64,000 bases of DNA, from the NCBI GenBank assembly GCA_018806915.1, contig JAGKQI010000096.1, forward strand, positions 1,302,001-1,366,000, read 5' to 3'. The DNA comes from Phytophthora colocasiae (taxonomy: Eukaryota > Oomycota > Peronosporomycetes > Peronosporales > Peronosporaceae). The notes under the pieces were generated by a model, which saw only the letters and a list, made by a program, of their open reading frames with translations, ran no database searches and was not told the DNA's origin. Shown here one piece after another: positions 41,093 to 53,000 of the stretch. A program made the position numbers and the translations under genes. The first letter of the stretch is position 1; each line of letters opens with the position of its first letter.

Positions 41093-42002
41093 CAACCAAA
41101 GGCCTACACTGCTTCTTGCCATCTCTCTGCTCAACTCTTGATGGTGTCGAAGGCCAAGGTAGCCGTCCTCTGCGTCTTGCAGGTTGTTTGTGCTGCACTG
41201 GTTGTACTTTCGACCGACCGGCGCCGTTTTGGTGGTGCAGCGAGAGAGAATGTCAACACCTTCGCCTTAAACACATTTGACAGGGCTATGCAAGCTCGCA
41301 AAACGAACTGGTTCCGGAAGAAAATGAGATGCGACCGGAAGACTTTCATTGCTATCGTTTCTTTAGTTCGGGCTCGCAGGGTAGGCAAGATTCACCAAAA
41401 CGTCAAGAGAGTAGCAGTAACGTTATTGTACCTGGCAAGCGGTGGCTCTATCGACAACTCAGCAACTCTAATTGGAATGTCCAAAACCAGCGCTGTTGCC
41501 TATATACAAGAAGTTTTGCTAGTTCTCTCACGTATGGCTAAGACAACAATTGAAATGCCTAATTCTGATGTGGACATTGAGAGTGTGCGCCGTGGTTTTG
41601 AAAATATTGCCGGATTTCCAGACGTTATCGGGGCGATAGATCGTTCACTAAACCGAATATGTAGACCTGCGGATCACGAAGGCTGGTACTGCCGCAAGAA
41701 CTATCCTGCCATTAACATGCAAGCTGTAGTGGATCATCGAGCAGCGTTTCGATCTTTCTCTATTCGATGTGGTTCAATGAACGATCAAGCACTGTGGAAT
41801 CTATCTGGTCTGCGCACTAAAACTACAATCTCTGCTGAAATGCATCTAATAGGTGACGCCGGCTACAAGATATATCGCCATTTGCTAATACCCTACGCAG
41901 AAAGTTGCTGCAGCTAGCTGTCCAAAGAAGAAATGCTACAATTTCAAACTTTCGCAAACAAGAATTACGATGGAACGCACATTCGGCATATTAAAGGGTT
42001 AA
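41093..42002 (+). pseudogene. PIF/Harbinger (HARBI1-like) transposase, interrupted and degenerate
   Basis: The continuation of the ORF begun at 30423. The DDE_Tnp_4-type nuclease is recognisable: PDVIGAIDRS (first Asp), NYPAINMQAVVDH (second Asp), GSMNDQALW, LIGDAGYK and LIPYA. The frame ends at a TAG at 41915-41917. In another frame, to a TAA at 42000-42002, the expected RITMERTFGILKG block with the catalytic Glu appears, so one further indel exists. The first DDE block has IDRS where IDGT is usual. The element is dead as a protein source. Confidence 0.75.
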
Positions 42003-43096
42003 AGCCCATGTTCAGGTACAGAACACATTCTGAATAAGCCGGGGATAGACAAATTGAATTTTTACAGACCGCTGTGCTCCAGCTTGTCTAATGCTGCATC
42101 GTGCACGAAGCGATTGTTGTTTATGAAATGATGTTGAAGTTGCTCAGCAAAAATACGCATTCTTGCAAAAATACGCGATGTTAAAGCGATAATTGCACGT
42201 GCAACTAGCTTGCCGCTTTAGCATCGTGGTGAGACTACAGCGGTGATTGACTGGCGACCTGCCTGCTTAGGCAGTGGTGGATGCAATTAGCATGGAGCGC
42301 AGTTGTCGATCACTGCTAGGGTGAGTGACAACAGTAGTTTCTACAGTAGAGGCATCGCGTTGCGTTACGGGTGGCACGATGTCGTCATCTTGCCAGCAGC
42401 AGTTCCTCGATTGTTGCTGTTGTCTTTGCAAACTTGTGCTGGGGCGACCACAACGCTAATTTATCTCGCTGCGCGCTCGCTTCAAGCCGCGCGATCGTGC
42501 GGGGTCCGGTTCGAGTGCGGCAAGGAACTTCAAACTACGTGCTGCAGCTCAGCTCGCTCGGCTCCTGCACGAATTGAGGCCTTGCGCTGCCGCTGCTTGT
42601 AAGACTTGAACCAGAAGAGAAAGGCTCCTCCAAAAAGCGTGTGGCAGCCTGCCGCGTCACATCTTGTGAATCCAGACCGTGTGTTGTCGCCGTGGGTGGC
42701 GCTGCACTGTAACGCTACCCAAATGCATCGGGAGATTCCTTAGTGCAAGCAAAAATGAACGAGGAAATGACTGGCCAAAGTGCTCGTCAAGTGAAAATCT
42801 AACGATTCAGTTTGACTGGCAGAATGTATGCCGAATCCACTTCCGCTTGTCGCAGTCGAGCGTCAACCACAAAGTCAGCGTCATCTTGCCCTCATAATCG
42901 TCGCATACTGAGCGCAAGTCAAGCGCGACGATACCCTTGCATTTCGAATTGGTCAAGCAAACACGAGCCAGCCGCTTCAGCAGCACAAGTCGTTGTAGTA
43001 GCCAGCAAAAGCTCAGCGCCTTCACCCCAAACCGAGCCAGTGAGCGCTACTGCCCGTCTCTGTCGCTCGACGTCACGCAGGCGCTATCCCATCAGC
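42003..43096. promoter_or_regulatory. Spacer between dead transposase and NAD kinase
   Basis: About 1.1 kb. It holds a tandem pair of GCAAAAATACGC (about 42147 and 42163). A hairpin follows: CGATGTTAAAGCG at about 42177 against CGCTTTAGCATCG at about 42215, 12 of 13 bases pairing, enclosing the palindrome TTGCACGTGCAA. This may be the right end of the Harbinger-like element. From 42824 the NAD kinase frame is already open. No separate gene is supported. Confidence 0.4.
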
Positions 43097-44869
43097 ATGA
43101 GCGATTCTCCGCGAGATCGCCGGGCCCCCCAGCCCTCGAATGACGCGAACACCACGGCGCCATTCCCGAGTCTGCCGCCCGTGCCCGAAGTCGAGGAGCT
43201 AACGCCTCCCAAGCTCAAGCAGATCGTGGACCTGCGCGACACCAGCCACGCTGACCTGGCAAGGATGGGCTTCACAGACAGCAACTACTACGACGCCGCC
43301 GTCGCCTCGGGCTCCATGGCGCTCGTGGACGTAGGGGACGACACACAGCAGCAGCTTGCCACGCGATCTAGACTGGCGTCCTACGCGTCGTCCTCGGGCG
43401 ATGGCTACACTCTGGAGGAGGATCTGCGCCAGATGAACGAGCAGATGAAGCGCGTCATGGCGTTCTGTGAGACACAGCGTGAGAACCCACTGCGTCTGCA
43501 GGCCAAGATCAACGACCTGCAGGAGCAGCTGCGGCAGGCTATCGCCGAGAAGAACTACTGGATGAAGCGCTGCAAGGACCTCACGGGCCACCAACCGCCT
43601 GCAGCAGAGGTAGCCAAGGTGGACCTACAGTGTGTCAAGAGCCGCCCTCGTAAGCGCACCAACTCGGAGCTCATTCTGATCGCCGATACGTGGGCGCAGC
43701 CTGGGCGTGACGGTATCTACAGTGAGGATACATCCAGCGTCAATGATAGCGATGCTTCTTCGACCTATAGCGAGGCTGAACTCGTCGATAACGGCGCTGT
43801 TCCACGCTCGTGCTTCCGCTTGTTGCAGTGCTCGGACGAGCAATGTGAGGTCTTCACACCCATGAACCGCAGCATCCGCACGCAACACCGCTCGCGCAAC
43901 AACGTCCAGCTCATGTGGGACGAACCACCGAAGACTGTGTTGGTCGTCAAGAAGCCCAATGAGCCAGATACGACTGATATGCTGGCGCGTCTGGCTCCGT
44001 GGCTGCACAAGGAAAAGAAGCTTGACATTTACCTGGAGCCTGCGGTGCACGAAGAATTGGCTCTACCCGATACGAAGACGTGGGGAAGCAAGCCGCAGGA
44101 CTGGGAAGAATGCCAGAGCAAGATCGACTTTGTGATTTCCCTGGGTGGCGACGGCACGGTGCTCTGGGTCTCCTCGCTGTTTGAGAAGAGTGTTCCACCC
44201 GTCTTCTCATTGGCCATGGGCTCGTTGGGCTTCCTCACCCCGTTCGACGCTGACAATGCTGTGGAGCACCTCACGAATGTCATTAATGGAGGCTTCAACA
44301 TGTCGTTGCGCTCACGACTTTCGTGTACCATTTACCGTGGTTGCGAGGAACGAGAGATTTCTGGAAACCTGCATGCGCTGAATGAAATTGTGATCGACCG
44401 TGGTCCATCAGGAGCACTTGTCGAGCTGAATTGTTACTGCGACGGCCTGGAAATCACCAAGATTGCTGCGGACGGTATCATTATCGCCACGCCGACGGGC
44501 TCAACGGCCTATTCGCTGTCCGCTGGCGGTTCGATGGCACACCCTTCGGTGCCTTCGATGTTGTTCACCCCGATCTGCCCGCACACACTGAGCTTCCGAC
44601 CATTGATCTTCCACGACAGTGCGACGCTGAAGATTGAGTTTCCCACCACTAGCCGAGCGTCAGCGTGTTACGTGTCCTTCGATGGCAAGAACCGTGTGCG
44701 CCTGGAACGTGGTGACAGCATCGTCGTCCGAGTGTCGTCTTACCCGCTGCCCTCGATTTGCCGGGTGAACGAGAATCAAGACTGGTTTGAATCTATGATC
44801 ACTAACCTCAACTGGAACCAGCGCCGCGCCCAGAAGCCCTGGCAACCGCCTGTCACCAGTAAAATCTAG
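43097..44869 (+). CDS. NAD kinase
   Basis: From the ATG at 43097 the protein has 590 residues, intronless. The catalytic half shows the NAD kinase set: FVISLGGDGTVLWVSSLF (GGDG phosphate loop), LGFLTPF, LHALNEIVIDRG (NE motif), DGIIIATPTGSTAYSLSAGG and FDGKNRVRLERGD. It phosphorylates NAD to NADP with ATP. The N-terminal ~270 residues are extra: disordered, then a predicted coiled coil (LEEDLRQMNEQMKRVM, LQAKINDLQEQLRQAIAEK). The frame is open further upstream with an ATG at 42824, adding a Ser/Arg/Ala-rich 91-residue stretch that could be a targeting peptide or simply 5' UTR. Confidence 0.9.
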   Translation: MSDSPRDRRAPQPSNDANTTAPFPSLPPVPEVEELTPPKLKQIVDLRDTSHADLARMGFTDSNYYDAAVASGSMALVDVGDDTQQQLATRSRLASYASSSGDGYTLEEDLRQMNEQMKRVMAFCETQRENPLRLQAKINDLQEQLRQAIAEKNYWMKRCKDLTGHQPPAAEVAKVDLQCVKSRPRKRTNSELILIADTWAQPGRDGIYSEDTSSVNDSDASSTYSEAELVDNGAVPRSCFRLLQCSDEQCEVFTPMNRSIRTQHRSRNNVQLMWDEPPKTVLVVKKPNEPDTTDMLARLAPWLHKEKKLDIYLEPAVHEELALPDTKTWGSKPQDWEECQSKIDFVISLGGDGTVLWVSSLFEKSVPPVFSLAMGSLGFLTPFDADNAVEHLTNVINGGFNMSLRSRLSCTIYRGCEEREISGNLHALNEIVIDRGPSGALVELNCYCDGLEITKIAADGIIIATPTGSTAYSLSAGGSMAHPSVPSMLFTPICPHTLSFRPLIFHDSATLKIEFPTTSRASACYVSFDGKNRVRLERGDSIVVRVSSYPLPSICRVNENQDWFESMITNLNWNQRRAQKPWQPPVTSKI

Positions 44870-45047
44870 GTCGACCAAGTGTGCATGCTAGTGCACGGCT
44901 GCTTGATGCGCCATGGCTAACGATTCGCGCTGTGGCACACAGGCTAGCCGTTAGAACTTGCAAAGCCTACCTTGCACGCGCTTTATATTTCTACGTTCGA
45001 TAAAATATTTAAAACATTATGCAAAGTTGGCTCCTCACTCTTCCTTG

Positions 45048-47935
45048 TTAGTCTTGGGCAGGTTCGGTTGATCGTAGCGCAGAGGACTGAAGTGCATGTT
45101 CAAGATTCGTTTCAGTAGTCGCGATGATAGGGATGAAATTACTCAAGCACGCGTACCTTTTGAGTGAAAGCACTTGGTGGTGGGAATCCGAGCTCTATCT
45201 GGCGCTGCATCAGCGCTGTTTTATCACTTTCCGCCTCAGAAAGTTGAGCGAGTAGCTGTTGCAGCTCCGCGGTGTGTTCCTTCCTGTTTTGAAGTAACTT
45301 GGCCTCTCTGCGGTTAGTTTCGTCTACTAACTGTTTGTAGTTTTCGTGAATCTCCAAACACTTGCGTTTGTAAGCATCACGCTTCTAAAGGGGGCAGAAA
45401 GACATCATGGTAAGACCGCCACAGTTTGAGTTTATGAATGAGCCCAATCATCGCTTACTTTTTGCGTCTTGCTAAGCTCTCTCAGAGTCTTCGATAACGC
45501 AGCTCGAGTCTCTCGTTGCAGTCCTGCTAATTGAGCTTGAAAATCACTTTGTAATCTCGAGTATTTCCTCTGCATGCATAGAACATAATATTGTTGGGAT
45601 CGCATAACTCTGTACTGTATTCACAACGGGGAAGACTTACATGTGAATCCTGTGCTGCAGATGCGTGGGTTTCTTTCTCCTTATCAAGTTTTTCGGCCAG
45701 CATAGCGTAGTCTTGTTCCATAAACTTGAGCTGAAACGTTGGCACACCGCGTGAGCCTCGATAATATGAAGAGTGCAGTAAAAAAACCATTGTAAAACTA
45801 GCTACCTTTTCTAGGACCTCATCTCTTTCAAGTTGAATATCTTCTTGGTACTGAATAATTTCTCTGAACCAAACCAAACCAAATAGAGTTAGTTAAATGC
45901 AATGGGATGTCGCCGTAAGATGCAAACCTGTGCTTTAATTGAAGAGTTCGATAATCATTCTCAATTTCTTTCAGCTTTGAGCGCAGTGTTATGCATTCTG
46001 ACTTCATCCGAGTAATCTAGGCAGCACACGTGAGCAATGAAGTGTTTGAAAACATACAGTAAAGCGTACCCACCAATTCGTGTGATGATGTTTGCTTCGC
46101 TACCATAACCTCTTTTTCAGATTCAAGAGCCTGCACCACTTTCTGAATACTTTCTTTTTCCATTTGAAGGTTGTGAGTAGTCTCTTCCGCTTCATCTTGG
46201 CACTGACGCAGAGCTTCTTCTTTTGCTGCGATCTATTGTAAACATTATCCAGAGATGTTAACACGTGAAAACGCGTTGGTAATAAATAATTACCTTTTTC
46301 TCTGCTTCAGCAACAAGCCCTCGATACTTTTCCACTTCCTCTTCTCGGGCCTTTTGAAGAAGTGCATGTTCCGTGGCGTCACTATTGCTTTCTCTCGATT
46401 GTGTAGGTGCCTTTTGTGCCGCAGCCTCAGCTGTTTGAAGCTTGAGAGTCAATTCATTTATACGATCCTGAAACGCACGGAACATTGATAACATTGACAC
46501 ATTAAACAATGAATACACTCCATCGAACAGTGACGACGAAGGGTAACAAACCTTTAAGGTGGCTTGTCCCCGTTCCCATGTTGCTCGTTCATCTCGAAGC
46601 CTGTACCGTGCAATGTAAGATAACGTTTTGATAATCATCAATGATAGTAAATTGCAACGTACTTCGTCGAGAAAGAGTTGTGACTGCTGAGGATGAGTGA
46701 TTCTTTTTGCTTCAGTTGCTCTCGTAGACCCTCACTTTCAGATGCCAACTCAAGCATCTTGTTCTGCACATGTTCCCACTTGGAACGAATACTTTCGCAT
46801 TCGTCTTTTGCTCTTGTAAGTTGGCGCCTACAAGCCTTCAGGTCAAGCTCAAGTGTAGCATTGCGTGTGGCCTCATCAGCCAACCGCAGCTCATGCACAC
46901 TTCTATCATTCTCACTTTGTTCGGAAACTCGCTGTAGCTCCTCCCGTATGTCCTGCAGGGAATCAACAAACCAGCTTCAGTAATGCAGTATTTTTCTTCA
47001 CACATTCTGTCTACAGGTAGTCTTACCCGGACTTCGTCACGTAAAGCCTTGATCTCGATTTGTGCAGCTTCTCGCTGCTGTCCAAGCCGACGGATATTTT
47101 CAGCTTGCTGCGAGTTGGTTGCTGCATCTTCAGCAAGCTGCAACTTGCGTCGCAGATCATTTACCGTCACTTCATACGTATCATGAATGCACTCCATTTC
47201 GTTGCTCTGTCATCATACGCATTCACTTCTATCTCGTTGCTTTTATCGTATCAAGCACATGTTGATGCCCTACCTGATTGATCGAGTACTGCTCGTACTC
47301 AGTTTTAAGCGCTTCAAACTCTCTACGCATATCAAAAGTGATCTGGCGATGGCGCTCCACGTCATCTTGCAGGTTATCGATACGTTGTTGGTACGGTCCC
47401 TCCAGTTCCTCCTGGATTTTAATGCGAAGCTGCTCTAGGTCCCTCGGAGGAGCAAACTTCTTCTGCAGCGACTCGAATGCTCGTGCCTTCACTTCTAATT
47501 GCTTCTTCCACTTGGCAATCAGCTCCTCATGTTTCCTGTCTGAATCAATCTACATAATATGTCAGTCCTGTATCGCATCGCAATATCTTGTCAATAATTT
47601 ACCTTTTGCTCCGTCTCCTGCATGAGTACGAGCTGCATTTTGTCACATCGTTCTTGCAGTCGCTTTACATCGCCTTTTAGCTGCATAAATCCCATAACAA
47701 GTAGCCGTTAACACTCAAAGTTAAAACTGATCAATGGCTTTACCTTCACGTTGAGCTGCTGGGTGTCGTCGCGCTCCCGTTGCAGCGTCTGACTCAACGC
47801 CGCTGTCTTCTGCAGGTCCGTGTTAAGCTGAACAATCTGCCGCAACAGTGCATCATACCTAGATCCAGCATTACCAGCGTCTGAGAAGCCTCCAGCCGAT
47901 GCAGGAGCTGGGGGAGGCGCTGCTGCTGTCTCCAT
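45048..47935 (-). CDS. CEP83-like centriolar coiled-coil protein
   Basis: About fourteen short exons on the minus strand, from the ATG at 47935 to the TAA at 45048-45050. The second-last exon ends at 45157; the last is 45086-45048. The protein is nearly all coiled coil, ~640 residues. A segment around EQLRIKIQEELEGPYQQRIDNL followed by FDMRREFEALKTEYEQY resembles the conserved block of CEP83/CCDC41, a distal-appendage protein needed for basal-body docking, which suits a flagellate-zoospore organism. The C-terminus has ELGFPPPSAFTQK. Coiled coils attract false matches, so the family name is tentative while the gene model is firm. Divergent promoter of ~190 bp with NOP2. Confidence 0.65.
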
Positions 47936-48125
47936 TCGAAGAGTGATGGTCAGTTCAACTTCCGCGCCTCTTCAATCGTCAGCCACTTAAACGTTACTTC
48001 AGATTTGGAACATGGTGTGACGTACATCATATTCAAGGTTGACCTTTGCGCACCAGTCAATAGTGTGGTGGTCACGAGCTCCGAAGCGACACAAAGCAAG
48101 CAGCGCCAAGTCACTGTCTACAGCA

Positions 48126-49955
48126 ATGGCGAGACCGAACAAGCGTAAATTGAGCTCTCCTGCTGCAGCTAAGCCTGCTACGACTGCCAAGCCTTCGAAG
48201 TACGTGAAGGAAGCGGCTAAGCAGGAGCAACGCAGTGCCAAGAGCAGCAACAAGGCGCAGCTTTTTGACTCGGACGAAGAAGAAAATGAGGAGGAGAACG
48301 AGGACAGCGACGAGGAAGGACCTGAAGCTGACGACGGTTTCTCGGATGCCAACAAGAGCTGGTTGAAGCTTAAGAAGGATAAGGGCAGCGATGATGAGAG
48401 CGACGAGGAAGAAGAGGAGGAGGAGGATGATGACGAGGAGCTGGATATTGAACGCAAGGCTCGCCTTTTAGACGAGGAAGAGGAACTTCAGGCTCAGGAG
48501 GCTGACGAGGAAATGCGTCTCAACATTGCCAACAATGAGCCGTATCATCTGCCTACGGATGAGGAGCTGGCTGAGGAAGGAGAGGGTGATGATGATATGA
48601 CAGACCCGGCTGAGGTCTACCAGCGTATCAAGGATGTTGTGGACGTGCTGTCGCAGTTCAGTGCCCGTCGCGAGCCTGGCCGTTCTCGTGTGGACTACGT
48701 GGAGTCGCTGGCTAAGGATCTGGCTGGATACTTTGGCTATAACCGTGAGCTTATCGACATGTTCCTCAAGATGTTCTCACCTGCTGAGTGTGTTGAATTC
48801 GTGGAGGCCAACGAACAGCCGCGTCCTCTGGTGATCCGTACTAACACGCTGAAGGCTCGTCGTCGTGATTTGGCCCAGGCACTCATTCAGCGTGGTGTTA
48901 ACTTGGACCCTCTAGCTAAATGGTCCAAGGTGGGTCTGAAGATTTACGACTCGCCCGTGCCCATTGGTGCAACGCCTGAATACCTGGCTGGCCACTACAT
49001 GCTGCAGTCGGCGTCGTCGATCTGTGCTGTAATGGCGCTTGCCCCACAGATGAACGAGCGCGTGCTGGATATGGCTTGTGCTCCCGGTGGTAAGACGACT
49101 TACATTGCCCAGCTGATGAAGAACACAGGCACGATCATTGCCAATGATCTGAAGAAGCAACGCCTCAAGGCTACTGTCGCTAATTTGCATCGTCTTGGCG
49201 TGAAGAACACCTCTGTGTCGTGCTACGATGGCCGAAAGGTGCCGACTCTGTTTAAGGGTTTCGACCGTGTGCTGCTGGATGCTCCGTGCACTGGTATGGG
49301 CGTTATTGCCCGTGATCCGTCCATTAAAACGCAGAAGGGTGAGAAGGACGTTCAGCGTCTTGCTCATCTGCAAAAGGAGCTGCTTCTGGCCGCTATCGAT
49401 GCTGTCGATGCCAAGTCGAAGACGGGTGGATACATCCTATACTCAACGTGTTCAGTCATGGTGGACGAGAACGAGTCTGTTGTTGACTACGCTCTGCGCA
49501 AGCGCTGCGTGAAGTTGGTGGACACTGGTCTTGACCACGGAAAACCCGGTTTCACCCGCTACCAGCAGCAGCGCTTCCATCCTTCGGTGCAGATGACTCG
49601 CCGATTCTACCCCCACGTGCACAACATGGATGGCTTCTACGTTGCTAAATTCAAGAAGTATGCGAACACAATGCCTTCGGAGGAGAAGGATGCTAAGAAG
49701 ACTGTCGACGAGCTCGAGGAGGAGGCGGAGGAGGCCAACATGACCAAGAAGCAACGTGTGAAGGCCAAGAAGGACCGAAAGCAGGCGGCTGAGGACGTTG
49801 AGGCTGAGGTTGTCCAGGAGAACCAGAGCGATGCTGAGGAGGAAGATGAGGAGGTCAAGCGGCCTGCTAAGAAGCAGAAGCAGGAGCCCAACACCAAGAA
49901 GGGCAAGAAACATGCTGGAAAGGGCAAGAAGCCCAACCGACCGCGCAAGAATTAG
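48126..49955 (+). CDS. NOP2: rRNA (cytosine-5) methyltransferase NOP2/NSUN1
   Basis: An intronless 609-residue frame from the ATG at 48126 (an in-frame ATG at 48039 is less likely, lying in the promoter of a divergent gene). The N-terminus is acidic (DSDEEENEEENEDSDEE) and Lys-rich, as in nucleolar proteins. The catalytic core follows: PRPLVIRTNTLKARR, YMLQSASSICAVMAL, VLDMACAPGGKTTYIAQLM (SAM loop), the LLDAPCTGMGVIARDPSIK cysteine, and YSTCSVMVDENE with the nucleophile-side TC. The C-terminal tail is basic. It methylates C5 of a cytosine in large-subunit rRNA during 60S assembly. Confidence 0.93.
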   Translation: MARPNKRKLSSPAAAKPATTAKPSKYVKEAAKQEQRSAKSSNKAQLFDSDEEENEEENEDSDEEGPEADDGFSDANKSWLKLKKDKGSDDESDEEEEEEEDDDEELDIERKARLLDEEEELQAQEADEEMRLNIANNEPYHLPTDEELAEEGEGDDDMTDPAEVYQRIKDVVDVLSQFSARREPGRSRVDYVESLAKDLAGYFGYNRELIDMFLKMFSPAECVEFVEANEQPRPLVIRTNTLKARRRDLAQALIQRGVNLDPLAKWSKVGLKIYDSPVPIGATPEYLAGHYMLQSASSICAVMALAPQMNERVLDMACAPGGKTTYIAQLMKNTGTIIANDLKKQRLKATVANLHRLGVKNTSVSCYDGRKVPTLFKGFDRVLLDAPCTGMGVIARDPSIKTQKGEKDVQRLAHLQKELLLAAIDAVDAKSKTGGYILYSTCSVMVDENESVVDYALRKRCVKLVDTGLDHGKPGFTRYQQQRFHPSVQMTRRFYPHVHNMDGFYVAKFKKYANTMPSEEKDAKKTVDELEEEAEEANMTKKQRVKAKKDRKQAAEDVEAEVVQENQSDAEEEDEEVKRPAKKQKQEPNTKKGKKHAGKGKKPNRPRKN

Positions 49956-50082
49956 AAAGCACTTGATGGTGCTACGAAGGCAAGGTTTGGAGCTCTCTGA
50001 TGCCTGCCTTTCGAGGATAATAGATAACTTTTTGTTTTTTGTTCACACTCGTATTCTTCGTTTCACTCTTGCTACATGTTGC

Positions 50083-53000
50083 CTACCGCTCTTGATAGGT
50101 TAGAGTGGCTTTGTCAACTTCAAAGAGCTTGATATGGTTCCACACACGGCAGACGACATTGTTGCAGTTAGAGAATGCGTCTCGATCTGCACACGCCGTG
50201 CACGCTACTTTCAGAGCCATGACCGCTTGCTCGTGCTTCGTTGACGCAGTGTGGATGGCAAGTAAACTTCGCTGTGGGTTGGCGGTGCACTCTTGGCACA
50301 AAACATCGTTTCCAATTGACCCACAAAGTCGGCAGTGCTTGCTCAGGTAGAATGAATCAATGGATCGAAATCCACGGCCAAATGGACGCGTTGGCGTGGC
50401 ATTTTCAAACACATGCTGTCGAGCTTTCACGGACGACCGAGGCAAAGCTGCATACCACGATCGAATATTCGCTCCAGTCAGCAGAAAAAGTCGTTCCAGA
50501 CTGGGGATGATCTGGGTACAGCAACGTTAGTTCTCACTGTCACATTCCAATTGTGCAGCATGTGTATTGTACCTGTTTGTTGATGTAGTAGTGGTAGTTG
50601 ATACTGTACCGCTTCCGTTTGTCGAAGTACTCGTCGGGTGACACAACCAAGTCCATCAAACGCGCACCAGGAGGTCCATTCACAACAACATACGGCACTC
50701 GCTCTGCATATCGAGGCTCCGCTCGTGGATCTTTTCCCATGGCTTTCGCACTGACAAGTGCTGCAGGAGGAGCACTACAAAATACCCAAGCCCCAGTTAG
50801 CCACACCAGCGGGGAATCTAGCATTTAGTCAATTGGTCTTCGTACCTCCCGTTACTGTACGTCCCCAACCGAACTTCTTTCGCGAAGATAAATTCTTTCA
50901 GCGGGATGCGGTTCTCCAAAATTTGCAGCCAGTACTTCTCCATCCCTTCCTTCACCTTCGACAAGTCGCTAGATGTAAAAAGCGTCTCGAGAGAAGTCTG
51001 CATGGCGTGCTGAACGACACCGCACGAATCACGTCGAACCGTCTCGATCCCTTTGGATTCAATGACTCCAACTTTCTGTGTCGGAGACTCGAACTTGTTG
51101 CCCACATACCGCTTCTTGGACACGAGGACACAACCCATATAAACCTTCTCCAATTTCAGTGTCACTGGTCTACATGTAGATGTAGAGATCAATTAGTGAG
51201 TTAATCAACTAGAACCAATCAAACCGCACTACCTTGGATTTGATGCGGTGACAGCGTCCGCGATTTCCTGACCAATTCGGAAAGCGTCAGCCTTGGATCT
51301 CCCTTTTAGTAGCACGAATACGCTATCTGTATCGCCATATACAACGCGAGCATTCCAATCCGCCCTCCCTTCTATCAATCGAACAGCAGCTTCAAGTGTG
51401 CATCGTCCGGTCTAACCGATACAGCAACAAATTAGCATTGCTACTAGTAACAAGCATCACGAAGCTGATTGAAGAATAAGCGTACCTGAACAATTGCGTC
51501 AGCTAATTGAGCGCACGGCATTCGACCCGAAAAGCCAGCCGCTGTGTATCCGTACGTCACATTTGATATCATTTTCAGTGCCAACTGCCGAGCATTAAGC
51601 ACCTTTTCCAGTCGCTCTTGGTTTGTTTCCTTTGCCGACTTCATCGACTTCTTCACCATTATTCGAGTTGACAAAATTTCGTTCAGGATGAGGGGGAGAA
51701 TTCCATGGCGAAAACTCTTGGGACAGAATAAAGTCCCATTTGGTGCAATGATTACGTCGTCCCTGCAGCACAGGAGTCCAGACGCGCTAGGAGCGAAGCC
51801 GACTACGCCAAGTGATGTCTCCAAATCTGGATTCAAGCCATCCTTCAAGCGACCAAGTAAAGTTGAGTAGCACAAATTATATCCGATCACCAGTGATGGA
51901 TAAAGGGACTGCAGGCCGCAAAAGCAACAATAAGGTTAATGGCATCACAATGCATAGTGTAGAGAGAAATACCCACCTGAAAGTCGAGTACCACGACAGG
52001 ATCCGGATAAAAACAGGAATGTGGCTCCATTACCAGTGGAATACACTCCATCGGAGCCTGACCAGCCACTTGGTTTCTATTCGGTGATACCAATAGGAAT
52101 TTTTTTCTCTTGGTTACGCGAAGCATCACGGCTTCGACTCTGTACTGAGATCCACGAGACAAAACGGAGTAAAAGTCGATCCCAAAAAGCCTTGCCATTT
52201 CGCTGTATCAGTAAACATGAGGGTAAGTCAAGCTTTTGACCCGACGACGAAAAAAATGCAGACGACCTACCTTGTTCTCGTGATCAGTTGCATTTTAGCG
52301 ATTATTTGGAGGTTAAGCGTGGCTCGTTCCAAATAGTATCGAATTACTTTCCAGCGCACTTGACCACCTTCTCGGAACCAGGATGTCAACCTTTCTGCTG
52401 AGTAGACGGGATAAGGCCGCTTCAAAACAGCCCACACAACATCTTCAAGAGCGTAGCGTGACAATTTGAGCTGAAACAAGCACAAAAATTAGTAGGCTGG
52501 GTAATTCAGCTGAATCTAACGGCATACCGTACCTCAGACCGCGTCATTCTCCAAAGATTTAGGATATATCTCCCGTGAAGCCACAGCCCAGCCGCCTTGT
52601 TTACCCCCCATGCTGTACCGATTGACGCTTCCTTTTGGCTTTCGCTGTCTTGGTCCGGAGCTGTTGTTACATTTCGAGGGTCTATTGGTGCTGATGGAAG
52701 GCGAGAAAGAGATTGAATCAGGTTGATCTGCAATACATTGGGTCAGCGAAGTAAGAAATCGCGGTTTGAGCAACAACGCAAAAGAAACACTCACATCCAT
52801 CTGCGATGCTCGATCGACGAGGTATCCAATTGAAGCCTTTTGTACTTCAAATCCTGCTAAAAAGTCTGGATCCCAGCGTTGTATTAGCGCTTCGAGAGAA
52901 TGAAGCAATTCACGCTCGTCTGAAGCAAGTGTTACCGAGATTTCGCTGCTATCAACACATAAACCAATGCCCTCGAGCGTTGTTTCGGGCAAATCCACTG

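Noticed and set aside
42303..42602. A 99-codon ORF upstream of NAD kinase
   Set aside because: No recognisable domain or clear coding bias; probably leader or promoter sequence.
49452..49913. Long Leu/Ser-rich minus-strand ORFs opposite NOP2
   Set aside because: They are mirror frames of the GC- and Glu/Lys-rich coding strand; NOP2 is unambiguous.
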